Shown here piece by piece: positions 1 to 6,218 of a stretch of 6,907 bases of DNA. The translations under genes and the position numbers were made by a program. The stretch covers positions 1 through 6,907 of the forward strand of contig CAYYBZ010000105.1 of NCBI GenBank assembly GCA_964470285.1. The letters run 5' to 3'. Under the pieces are notes generated by a model that ran no database searches, was not told the DNA's origin, and worked only from the letters and a program-made list of their open reading frames with translations. Positions within the stretch are counted from its first letter, which is position 1. The number at the start of each line of letters is the position of its first letter. Source of the DNA: CAYYBZ01 sp964470285 [NCBI: uncultured Oligoflexia bacterium]. Its GTDB lineage: Bacteria; Bdellovibrionota_G; CAYYBZ01.

Positions 1-141
1 CTGCTTGGCCTTTTTCCCTTCTTCAATTGTGTCCAAAACCTCCTGTACGTCTACTACAGCAAGCTTAAGATTGTTGGCAGCAAAAACGTATGCCGGCATC
101 AATACTGTCAAAACTACAAGGGTTGCTAATATATTCTTCAT
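1..141 (-). CDS. skp: Skp/OmpH-family periplasmic chaperone, 5' part only (runs off left edge)
   Basis: Only the first 47 codons are in the window and the frame is open to base 1. Residues 1-21 form a signal peptide: a short Lys start (MKN), a hydrophobic core (ILATLVVLTVLMPAYVF) and an Ala-rich end, with likely cleavage after VFA or VFAA. The mature start, LKLAVVDVQEVLDT followed by EEGKKAKQ, matches the OmpH/Skp opening pattern (first beta strand 'iavVDvq.vl', then 'eGkka' leading into the coiled-coil arm). Skp-family proteins are periplasmic trimeric chaperones that hold unfolded outer-membrane proteins on the way to the BAM complex. The ATG at 141 is preceded by a near-ideal ribosome binding site. 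The gene starts 9 bp after bamA, the usual position for skp, so both sequence and context agree. The coiled-coil arms lie outside the window and cannot be checked. Confidence 0.9.
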   Translation of the reverse strand, partial: MKNILATLVVLTVLMPAYVFAANNLKLAVVDVQEVLDTIEEGKKAKQ

Positions 142-146
142 TTTGT

Positions 147-151
147 CCTCC
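147..151 (-). promoter_or_regulatory. Strong Shine-Dalgarno for skp, overlapping the bamA stop codon
   Basis: Reading the minus strand, GGAGG at 151-147 sits 5 nt before the skp ATG (139-141). Its first G is also the last base of the bamA TAG stop (153-151). This is the best ribosome binding site in the window. The overlap suggests that ribosomes ending on bamA can reload on skp, keeping chaperone and BamA synthesis linked. That coupling is inferred. Confidence 0.85.
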
Positions 152-2472
152 TAGAATAAAGTCCCTATTGTAAAGTCGAATACGACTGTACTTTCGTCTT
201 CTTTCTTGTCAAGCGGGAATCCCCATTCAAACCTTAAGGGTCCTATCGGGGAAATCCACCTTATACCAAAACCCAAGGCCTTTCTCAACTTTAATAAATT
301 GATGTGCTCCCCGGAACCGAATGCATTCCCCATATCGTAGAAAACAACTCCCTTCAACCCCACTGCTGTAAATATCGGGAAAACGTATTCAAGATTGAAT
401 ACAATCTGCTTGTTTCCCCCGAGCTTGAAATCTTCCGTTTCAAAGGCGCTAGGATCTGAACTTGTTGCGATCGGAAGCTCCGGACCGAGAGATCTAAGCT
501 CAAATCCCCTGATTGAAAAAATACCTCCTGGAAAAAACTTCTGGTAAAGGGGTATTTTATCCTCAAAAAGAGGTGTTATATATCCCATTTCAAAATTAAA
601 CTGGACAATTGATCCTCCAATAAGCGGTATTCTAGACTGTGAAACGGGTATAAATTTCTTAAACTGCCCCGTATATTTTGCAAATGATTGAGAACCCCCT
701 AAAAATCCACCTGAAATTGTAGTAGTAAAACTTAAAAGAGAACCTTCCGACGGTTCAAATATTCTGTTTCTGGTATCTCTTGACAGGGTAAAGCTTAAAG
801 AAGACAGTGTTCCGTCTCCGAAAAGATTTTCAACTGTTTCCTGAAGGTTTGAATATCCTAAAACCTCTATCCCGTATTTTGTGCTGAACGTGTATCTTAA
901 GAATCCCTTTTTAAACAAAGAAAAATCAAAAGTAGTCGAACCGCCTTTCCTGTTGAGGCTGAAATCTATGAATCTCCAGTCTTCATTATAGGCGTTTAAT
1001 CGGAAACCGACCGGTGAATCCAAAAACCAGTAATCTACCCAGTAAAGGTTAAATCTTCTTGTTCTCCCTCCCAGATTAGCCTGAAGGGCAACATCCCATC
1101 CGTAACCGAAAAGATTTCTTTTCTGAAGCTGGGCAATAAACTGGAAATTTTCCAGGGAATTGAAACCGGCTCCGACCTGAAAAGCGCCTGTAGATTTTTC
1201 TGAAATTTCAATGTTTATATTCATCTTGTCTTCGGAACTTCCTACAGGAGTCGATATCCTTACTTCCTCAAAGTATCCAAGTCTCTCAAGATTTTCGCGT
1301 GATTCCTTTATTTTTGTAAAACTGTAAAGCTCCCCCTCTTTAATCGCCAATTCTCTGCGTATTACCTTATCCCTGCTGTCGGTGTTTCCTTTAATATTTA
1401 TTCTTTCGATGTAAACCTTGTTGCCCTTTTGAATATCAAAAACTATATCGACAACGTTTTCACCCTTCTTTTGAACCGGCCTGGGGATAACGTTGGCATA
1501 GGCGTAACCTTCATCGGCATATAAAGTGGAAAGATTCTGAACATCGGTCCTGATCTTTGTTGAATCGGCAATCTCCGATCCCTTTATCTTGATTATTTCC
1601 ATCAATTCTTCGCTGGGCCTTATCAAATCGCCGTCCAGCGAAATCTTTCCGGTATAATACTGATCACCCTCTTCGACGGATATGTTGAGATATAGTTTTT
1701 TCATATCCTTGGAAATATAGAGTTTCGGCTCGGATATTTTTGCGTTTATGTAGCCTTTTTTACCGTAGTATTGCTGAAGCACATCTCTGTCATGTTCAAA
1801 AACCTCGTCTTTAAATGTGCCCCTATCCGTAAAGATTGAGAAAAATCCGCCCTCTTTTGTAATCATTACCTTTTTTAATTCGGCGTCGGTATAAACCTTG
1901 TTGCCAAGGAAATTTATCCTCTTTATCAGAACTTTTTTGGATTCATCGATTTTTAGGATTAGTTCAACTTCTCCCTTAGAAAGATCCTTGACTTCATGAT
2001 TGATATCCGCAAGAAAATATCCTTTGGAATCGTAAAGCTTCATCAGTTTTTTGATATCGTCTTTTACTTTTTTGATATTGAGGTAACCGTATTCTTTTGT
2101 TGAAATCTCTTTCAGAATATCTTCTCTATCTATTTTTTTATTTCCCTTAATGATTAATTTTCTGATTGTGAGTTTTTCCGCTACTTTGTAGGTAAGGGTT
2201 CCCGTTTTTTTGTCGTAATCTGCGATTACATCCTCAAAATAACCTGATTCAAAGATGCTTTTTATATCTGAAGAAATTCTTTCTTTATCTAAGCTTTGTC
2301 CCTTGATCGTAGAGATCATTGAGATGATTGCGTCAGCCTCAATTTTTAAATTGCCTTCTATTTTTATATCTTTTATTTCGCTGTCCGCTGAAGCTTCGGT
2401 TGTAAAACTTACAAAAGTCAATAAAACACACAGAAAAAGCGCTGCAGCACTATTTTTTTTCAAAATACTCAT
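151..2472 (-). CDS. bamA: BamA, outer-membrane beta-barrel assembly protein
   Basis: Omp85-family core of the BAM complex, which folds and inserts beta-barrel proteins into the outer membrane. From the chosen ATG the protein has 773 residues, close to the usual 750-820. Residues 1-29 are a signal peptide ending in ASA before Asp. Five POTRA domains follow, each opening with an 'I..I.I.GN/G' strand: about 33-99, 100-176, 180-268, 271-350 and 353-425. The barrel covers about 426-773. It carries the conserved loop-6 motif IRGF at 654-657, with the key Arg at 655, and the strand pattern SRDTRNRIFEPSEG near 564-577. It ends in Phe, as expected for an outer-membrane barrel. The longest open frame begins with TTG at 2478, but ATG at 2472 (MSILKK) gives a cleaner signal peptide. 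Neither start has a visible Shine-Dalgarno; it follows lolD by 12 bp in the same frame, so coupled translation is plausible. Confidence 0.97.
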   Translation of the reverse strand: MSILKKNSAAALFLCVLLTFVSFTTEASADSEIKDIKIEGNLKIEADAIISMISTIKGQSLDKERISSDIKSIFESGYFEDVIADYDKKTGTLTYKVAEKLTIRKLIIKGNKKIDREDILKEISTKEYGYLNIKKVKDDIKKLMKLYDSKGYFLADINHEVKDLSKGEVELILKIDESKKVLIKRINFLGNKVYTDAELKKVMITKEGGFFSIFTDRGTFKDEVFEHDRDVLQQYYGKKGYINAKISEPKLYISKDMKKLYLNISVEEGDQYYTGKISLDGDLIRPSEELMEIIKIKGSEIADSTKIRTDVQNLSTLYADEGYAYANVIPRPVQKKGENVVDIVFDIQKGNKVYIERINIKGNTDSRDKVIRRELAIKEGELYSFTKIKESRENLERLGYFEEVRISTPVGSSEDKMNINIEISEKSTGAFQVGAGFNSLENFQFIAQLQKRNLFGYGWDVALQANLGGRTRRFNLYWVDYWFLDSPVGFRLNAYNEDWRFIDFSLNRKGGSTTFDFSLFKKGFLRYTFSTKYGIEVLGYSNLQETVENLFGDGTLSSLSFTLSRDTRNRIFEPSEGSLLSFTTTISGGFLGGSQSFAKYTGQFKKFIPVSQSRIPLIGGSIVQFNFEMGYITPLFEDKIPLYQKFFPGGIFSIRGFELRSLGPELPIATSSDPSAFETEDFKLGGNKQIVFNLEYVFPIFTAVGLKGVVFYDMGNAFGSGEHINLLKLRKALGFGIRWISPIGPLRFEWGFPLDKKEDESTVVFDFTIGTLF

Positions 2473-2484
2473 AATCAATTTTTT

Positions 2485-3156
2485 TTAAATATAGTTTACC
2501 GTTCCGTCTTTTAACCTTATTTGCGACCCGGCCCTTTTTGCCAGATCTTCATTATGAGTTAACATAATTAAGGTCATCTGTCTTTTTCTTCTTTCTTCCA
2601 TTAAAGTTTCAAATATCGATTCTCCCGTTTTTGAATCGAGATTTCCCGTGGGTTCATCCGCGAGAAGAACTTCGGGATTGTTTATCAGAGCCCGGCCTAT
2701 GGCCACTCTTTGCTGCTCTCCGCCTGAGAGCTCCCCCGGTTTGTGATCGGCCCTGTGAGAAAGGGAAATCTCATCAAGTACTTCCATCCCCTTTTTTAAG
2801 GCCTTATCTTTGGGAACACCGGAAATCAGCATGGGAAAAATCAGGTTTTCAATAGCACTGAACTCGGGAAGCAGATGATGGAACTGAAAAATAAATCCTA
2901 CCGCTTTGTTTCTGAATTTGGCAATTGATTCCTGTTTTTTTCTGTAAACGGAATCTTCTTTAAAAAAAACCTCTCCCTCACTCGGATAATCAAGACCTCC
3001 AAGAATGTGCAAAAGGGTTGATTTCCCTGCTCCTGAAGCACCTACGACTGAAATAAACTCTCCCTTTTTACATGAGAAGTTAACACCTTTAAGCACTTCA
3101 ATCTTTCCGCCGGATTTGAAAAAGTATTTTTTTACATTTTCTGTCTTTAAAATCAT
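2485..3156 (-). CDS. lolD: LolD, ATPase of the lipoprotein-releasing ABC transporter
   Basis: Cytoplasmic ATPase that powers release of mature lipoproteins from the outer face of the inner membrane to the carrier LolA. The 223-residue protein has every ABC motif intact: Walker [10 protein letters not shown] (39-47), Q-loop Gln91 in [12 protein letters not shown], signature LSGGEQQR (143-150), Walker B VLLADEPT (163-170) with catalytic Glu168, D-loop GNLDSKT (171-177) and H-loop His201. The [10 protein letters not shown] stretch is characteristic of LolD within the MacB/LolD/FtsE group, and the partner permease lies directly upstream. An ATG at 3177 would add seven residues (MRGNKIR). I prefer 3156 because it forms an ATGA overlap with the permease stop, gives the usual LolD N-terminus ([12 protein letters not shown]), and has a GAGGG upstream that would lie inside the gene if 3177 were used. 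Confidence 0.95.
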   Translation of the reverse strand: MILKTENVKKYFFKSGGKIEVLKGVNFSCKKGEFISVVGASGAGKSTLLHILGGLDYPSEGEVFFKEDSVYRKKQESIAKFRNKAVGFIFQFHHLLPEFSAIENLIFPMLISGVPKDKALKKGMEVLDEISLSHRADHKPGELSGGEQQRVAIGRALINNPEVLLADEPTGNLDSKTGESIFETLMEERRKRQMTLIMLTHNEDLAKRAGSQIRLKDGTVNYI

Positions 3157-4406
3157 TCGTATCTTATTCCCTCGCATGGTGAAAGCTCGGAAGCCTTTAA
3201 AGAAGGATAAATCGTCGCTAAAAAGCTTATAAGCAATGCGCTAAATGCAACAACTATAAAATTAACCGCCTCGATCTTAACCGGAACCGAGCTAAGCTGA
3301 TAAACACTGGCATTTAAAGGGAACTGGATATAATCCTTTAAAAGTACGCAGATTACATAACCCGCAATTGAACCGAACACTGTGCCTATAAACCCAATAA
3401 GAACTCCTACGAAAATAAATATTTTCATTACACCGAAATTAGTCGCCCCTAAAGATTTAAGTATGGAAATTTCTTTTCCCTTTTCCATAACGGTCATATT
3501 TAGAGTTCCTATAATATTAAAAGATGCAACCAAAACAATTAAAGTCAGAACAATTGAAAAAACCCACTTTTCAAGCATAAATGCCGCAAAAAGATCCTTG
3601 TTAAGCTGCATCCAGGTTCTAACCATGAAGGCCGGCCCAAGTCTTTCACTTACACCTGCGGCATATTTATCCGCTTTCTGAATATCTACAACACTTACCT
3701 GCAGAGTTGAAACAACATCACCGATCATTAAGAAATCCTGAAGCGTTTTAAGATCGGTATAAATGTATTTGCTGTCAAATTCATAAAGCCCGGTTTCAAA
3801 AATTCCCACTACCTCAAACTTTCTCATTTTAGGGCCCATTCCGAACGGTGATAGTTCGCCGTAAGGGGAAATAACCGTAATAGTGGAACCCGGAAACAAA
3901 AAAAGTTCGTTTTCGGCAAGTTCTTTACCCACAAGAACTCCGGGAAGGGCATTACCCCTTCTTTCAGAGCCGTCTTCAGCGAAAACAAGATCATTTACGT
4001 TTCCTGAAATCATCTTATTCGGAATATTCGATGCGCTTGCCAAAGTATTTGTATCAATACCGTGAATGACTACACCGGAAGACATATTGGCCGAATTTGA
4101 AATCAATACCTCCTGATAGATTACAGGCGTAACACCTGAAATTCCCTTAACTTTTCTGACCTCCTCCATGGTTTTGCCGTAATCATCGATGTCTTTTCCT
4201 AGTTTGTGTATTACAAGGTGAGAATTGTTCCCTAAAATTCTATCCTGGAAGTATTCTTCAAATCCCGAAACTATTGAAATTGAAACGGTCAGGGCCATTA
4301 CTCCGAGTAAAACACCTAAAATGGATATGAAAGTTATGACGGAAATCAGCTTACTGCTCTTTTTTGAAAGCAGATATCGATAACCTATAAAATACTCATA
4401 CGACAT
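3153..4406 (-). CDS. lolC: Lipoprotein-releasing ABC transporter permease, LolC/LolE (LolF-like) family
   Basis: Inner-membrane subunit that binds outer-membrane-bound lipoproteins and passes them to LolA. The 417 residues match the family length. Layout: a first membrane helix at about 19-48, a large periplasmic domain (about 49-278), then three helices at about 280-303, 327-357 and 379-402, the FtsX/MacB-type fold. Family marks include the start YEYFIGYRYLLSKK, PGVLVGKELA near 155-164, the cytoplasmic segment MEKGKEISILKSLGAT (307-322) thought to contact the ATPase, and the tail [17 protein letters not shown]. The segment SPYGELSPFGMGPKMRKF (180-197) lies where E. coli LolC has its LolA-binding Hook and resembles it, so I lean to LolC. 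Only one permease gene is present here, so the transporter may be a LolF-like homodimer with LolD, or a second permease may lie elsewhere. It starts 12 bp after lysS and overlaps lolD by 4 bp. Confidence 0.93.
   Translation of the reverse strand: MSYEYFIGYRYLLSKKSSKLISVITFISILGVLLGVMALTVSISIVSGFEEYFQDRILGNNSHLVIHKLGKDIDDYGKTMEEVRKVKGISGVTPVIYQEVLISNSANMSSGVVIHGIDTNTLASASNIPNKMISGNVNDLVFAEDGSERRGNALPGVLVGKELAENELFLFPGSTITVISPYGELSPFGMGPKMRKFEVVGIFETGLYEFDSKYIYTDLKTLQDFLMIGDVVSTLQVSVVDIQKADKYAAGVSERLGPAFMVRTWMQLNKDLFAAFMLEKWVFSIVLTLIVLVASFNIIGTLNMTVMEKGKEISILKSLGATNFGVMKIFIFVGVLIGFIGTVFGSIAGYVICVLLKDYIQFPLNASVYQLSSVPVKIEAVNFIVVAFSALLISFLATIYPSLKASELSPCEGIRYE
3169..3173 (-). promoter_or_regulatory. 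Probable ribosome binding site deciding the lolD start
   Basis: GAGGG on the minus strand lies 12 nt before the ATG at 3156, within the 3' end of the permease gene. The spacing is somewhat long. It sits downstream of the alternative ATG at 3177, whose own upstream bases show no Shine-Dalgarno, so it favours 3156 as the start. Confidence 0.5.
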
Positions 4407-4418
4407 TATAAAACGCTC

Positions 4419-5939
4419 TTAACCTTCCGAAGCCTCACTGAATCTGGTCTTCAAGAAATTCTTATCCATCATCGCTAAAAACATTCCTGCCCTGGGTCCC
4501 TGCTCTTTTCCGAGTATAGACATGTAAACAGCTCTGAATATCTCTTTAGTATCAATACCTAAATTTTCTTTTATGGCATAAATCTGCTGCTGAATTTCAT
4601 CTCCGGTCATTCCCTCTTTTATGCAATCTGCTAAACTTTTAAGCGCACTTTTTTGCTCATTTGAAAGACTTTTTGTGATTTCGGGAAGGCTTTGCTGAAC
4701 TGTAAACTTAACCTCTTCAGGTGCAAATTTGTCTATCCATTTTTGAGCATATTCAGCCCTGCTTTTGAGGGCTTCCATATTCGGAGACGGATAACCGGAA
4801 TTATTTAAAAGCTGCGCCATTCTTTTAACATCGCCCTGAGTAATCTGAACGAGACTTACAATATGCCTGAACGGTACTCCGACAGGCTTAAAATCTTTTG
4901 TAAGCGCGATTTCATATGCTCTTCTGTTTTTATTTTTTGACGAGTCATCGTCAAACTCATCCATCAACGTAATTAACGGAAGTCCCGGATCAAATGCTAT
5001 CGCCTTCGGCGGTTTTGTCTTTATGATTGCATACTTCAAAACTTCAGGAGGTAAAACATCAAGCATATCTCTTGCGCTTATGACATTGCCCTTTGATGAG
5101 GACATGTCGCCAAGTCCCTTTAAGCTTATCCATTCATAAACGGTCGGGTAAGGAGGTTCGTAATCAAATATGACCCGTGAAATTATTTTACCGGTATCGT
5201 AAGAGCCTCCTTTAGAGGCATGATCTTTACCGAAAGGTTCAACCGAAACTTTTAAAACTTCCCAACGTGCCGGCCAGTCTACTCTCCATGTCAGTTTGCC
5301 TCCGCCTTTTATTTCTCTGGTATTCTTATTTCCGCAGGAGCATTCATAATCGACTGTTTCATTTTCCTGTGAAAACCCCAAAACCTTTGTTTCGGTCATC
5401 TTTTTGCACTTCTCACAAATAACATTGAAAGGAGTCCATGATTGATCAGTTTCTTTCCCCGTTGCCTTATGAAGAATCTGACGGATTTTTTCCTTTCCCT
5501 TTAAGGCCTTGATAATGTTTTCATTAAAAAGCCCCTTTTTATAAAGCTCATCGTTTTTTACAACCTTTACATTAACTCCCAAAATATCAAGGGCTTCCAG
5601 AAAAGGCTTTAGAAAATAATCTGCGTAGCTTTTTTCTTTTCCATCCGGTGCAGGGATGTCGCTTATAGGTTGGCCGACAAACTGCGTGTAAACCTTTTCA
5701 TCCAAAAAGGGATAAACCTTTCTTAAAGGATCAAAATTATCGGCCATATAGTTGAACTCGACATCGTTTGAATGTTCTAAAAGAGATCTGTAAATCGAAT
5801 CGGCGGTTAAGATTTCTCTTAAATTACCGACATGAATCTGGCCGGAAGGAGTTATACCTGTATTAACTACAAGCTTTCTTCCCTTTTTTATAATATCTTT
5901 AGCAATCTGGTCGGACCAGAAAGCTCCCTGATCGGTCAT
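4419..5939 (-). CDS. lysS: Lysyl-tRNA synthetase, class I (archaeal-type)
   Basis: Cytoplasmic enzyme that charges tRNA-Lys with lysine using ATP. The fold is class I (Rossmann), unrelated to the class II LysRS (also often named lysS) of most bacteria. The 506 residues match the family. The HIGH-type motif is HVGN at 36-39 within SGQIHVGN, and the KMSKS-type motif is MSSSKGN at 279-285. Between them is the diagnostic block FGKDHASKGGSYDTG (236-250). A probable zinc-binding ribbon is formed by Cys175, Cys178, Cys200 and Cys202. The C-terminal part (about 320-506) is the alpha-helical anticodon-binding region. The ATG at 5939 has a modest AGG-based ribosome site 9 nt upstream. The gene appears to lead the lysS-lolC/E-lolD-bamA-skp unit, since 279 bp separates it from prfB. 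I see no T-box or lysine riboswitch upstream. Confidence 0.97.
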   Translation of the reverse strand: MTDQGAFWSDQIAKDIIKKGRKLVVNTGITPSGQIHVGNLREILTADSIYRSLLEHSNDVEFNYMADNFDPLRKVYPFLDEKVYTQFVGQPISDIPAPDGKEKSYADYFLKPFLEALDILGVNVKVVKNDELYKKGLFNENIIKALKGKEKIRQILHKATGKETDQSWTPFNVICEKCKKMTETKVLGFSQENETVDYECSCGNKNTREIKGGGKLTWRVDWPARWEVLKVSVEPFGKDHASKGGSYDTGKIISRVIFDYEPPYPTVYEWISLKGLGDMSSSKGNVISARDMLDVLPPEVLKYAIIKTKPPKAIAFDPGLPLITLMDEFDDDSSKNKNRRAYEIALTKDFKPVGVPFRHIVSLVQITQGDVKRMAQLLNNSGYPSPNMEALKSRAEYAQKWIDKFAPEEVKFTVQQSLPEITKSLSNEQKSALKSLADCIKEGMTGDEIQQQIYAIKENLGIDTKEIFRAVYMSILGKEQGPRAGMFLAMMDKNFLKTRFSEASEG

Positions 5940-5948
5940 TTTAAAAAA

Positions 5949-5953
5949 CCTGC
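5949..5953 (-). promoter_or_regulatory. Ribosome binding site of lysS
   Basis: GCAGG on the minus strand is separated from the lysS ATG by 9 nt of T/A-only sequence. It is moderate in strength but is the only Shine-Dalgarno-like stretch near this start. Confidence 0.55.
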
Positions 5954-5963
5954 TTAAAATTCA

Positions 5964-6021
5964 ATAATATAGGATACTCAGTCAAACAGTAATTTTTACA
6001 CAAATATAAGGGAAAGGTCAA
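5964..6021 (-). promoter_or_regulatory. Weak candidate promoter region for the lysS operon
   Basis: The AT-rich stretch upstream of lysS holds sigma70-like hexamers but no convincing pair. One option on the minus strand is TTGACC (6021-6016), 17 bp, then TAAAAA (5998-5993). Another is a good -10, TATTAT (5969-5964), with only a poor TTACTG 17 bp upstream. A TTGACT (5985-5980) is too close to that -10 to serve it. A promoter here is expected because of the 279-bp gap and the hairpin after prfB, but its exact position is not settled by reading the sequence. Confidence 0.3.
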
Positions 6022-6025
6022 TAAA

Positions 6026-6039
6026 TCTGTCATGACAGA
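6026..6039. promoter_or_regulatory. Perfect 14-bp palindrome, possible operator upstream of lysS
   Basis: TCTGTCATGACAGA reads the same on both strands. It lies 86 bp before the lysS start and 4 bp upstream of the candidate -35 TTGACC. Its size and symmetry suit a dimeric regulator. As RNA it would form only a 5-bp stem with a 4-nt loop. No regulator gene is nearby to name a binder, so function is a guess. Confidence 0.35.
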
Positions 6040-6098
6040 ATACGCAGCAACATACTTTACTGTTTATTAAAAAACGCGCATTCTTTGAGTACTTTTTC

Positions 6099-6116
6099 TA
6101 AGCCTCGTTGGGCTTA
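6099..6116. repeat. Small inverted repeat (6-bp stem, 6-nt loop)
   Basis: TAAGCC and GGCTTA are exact reverse complements separated by TCGTTG. In the prfB direction the stem is followed by GAAAAAG, not a U-run, so it is not a textbook terminator in that orientation; on the plus strand it is followed by AGGAATTT. The 25 bp at 6094-6118 also match 19 of 25 bases of the centre of the larger palindrome (6153-6177). Confidence 0.5.
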
Positions 6117-6128
6117 AGGAATTTAAAG

Positions 6129-6211
6129 TTATTAACAAATTAGAGTTGTGCATTTTCTGAGCCTAGGCGGGTTTCAGCGAAAGAAAATGCACAACTCTAA
6201 TTTGTTAATAA
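6129..6211. repeat. Large near-perfect palindrome: 30-bp arms, 23-bp centre
   Basis: Bases 6129-6158 and 6182-6211 are exact reverse complements over 30 bp, with a 23-bp centre (6159-6181) that includes the palindrome GCCTAGGC (6161-6168). The element begins 7 bp after the prfB stop, so it would form a very stable hairpin in the 3' end of the prfB transcript and could stop or protect it. There is no T-rich run after it in that direction (CTTTAAATT follows), so a classical Rho-independent terminator is not shown. Both ends contain TTAA (6132-6135 and 6205-6208), which could be either part of the palindrome or a short target duplication, so a MITE-like origin is also possible. I do not recognise the repeat. 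Confidence 0.85.
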
Positions 6212-6218
6212 TATTATA

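Noticed and set aside
2472-2478. TTG at 2478 as the bamA start.
   Set aside because: It adds only Met-Ile before an ATG that begins a normal signal peptide, and it has no better ribosome site than the ATG.
2255-4065. Several plus-strand open frames of 60-99 codons across 2255-2488, 2631-2855, 3005-3232, 3382-3681 and 3883-4065, and a 70-codon minus-strand frame at 354-566.
   Set aside because: All lie inside well-supported genes in other frames, resemble no known family and have no ribosome sites worth noting; they are shadows of bamA, lolD and the permease gene.
5941-6033. Thirty-codon minus-strand open frame starting with ATG at 6033 and ending just before lysS (start MTDLLTFPLYL), a possible leader peptide.
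   Set aside because: It has no ribosome binding site, no lysine-rich run and no attenuator-like alternative hairpins. Its start lies inside the 14-bp palindrome and upstream of some promoter candidates. Chance is the simpler explanation.
6032-6070. Twelve-codon plus-strand open frame (MTEYAATYFTVY).
   Set aside because: Too short, without a Shine-Dalgarno, and opposite in direction to every gene here.
6108-6211. Possible integron attC site: GTTGGGC at 6108-6114 region resembles the GTTRRRY core, and a large palindrome lies beside it.
   Set aside because: The exact GTTGGGC run is not paired with an RYYYAAC core at a suitable distance on either side, the palindrome ends in GTTAATA which breaks the core pattern, and its arms are perfect, without the unpaired bases attC needs. 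No cassette or integrase gene is present.
6099-6211. Classical Rho-independent terminator for prfB.
   Set aside because: Neither hairpin is followed by a run of T in the prfB direction: CTTTAAATT follows the large one and GAAAAAG the small one. Termination may still occur, but the standard signature is absent, so I listed both as repeats.
5940-6218. T-box or lysine riboswitch controlling lysS.
   Set aside because: No TGGNACC-type T-box sequence, no specifier-loop arrangement and no lysine riboswitch core could be found on the minus strand of this gap.
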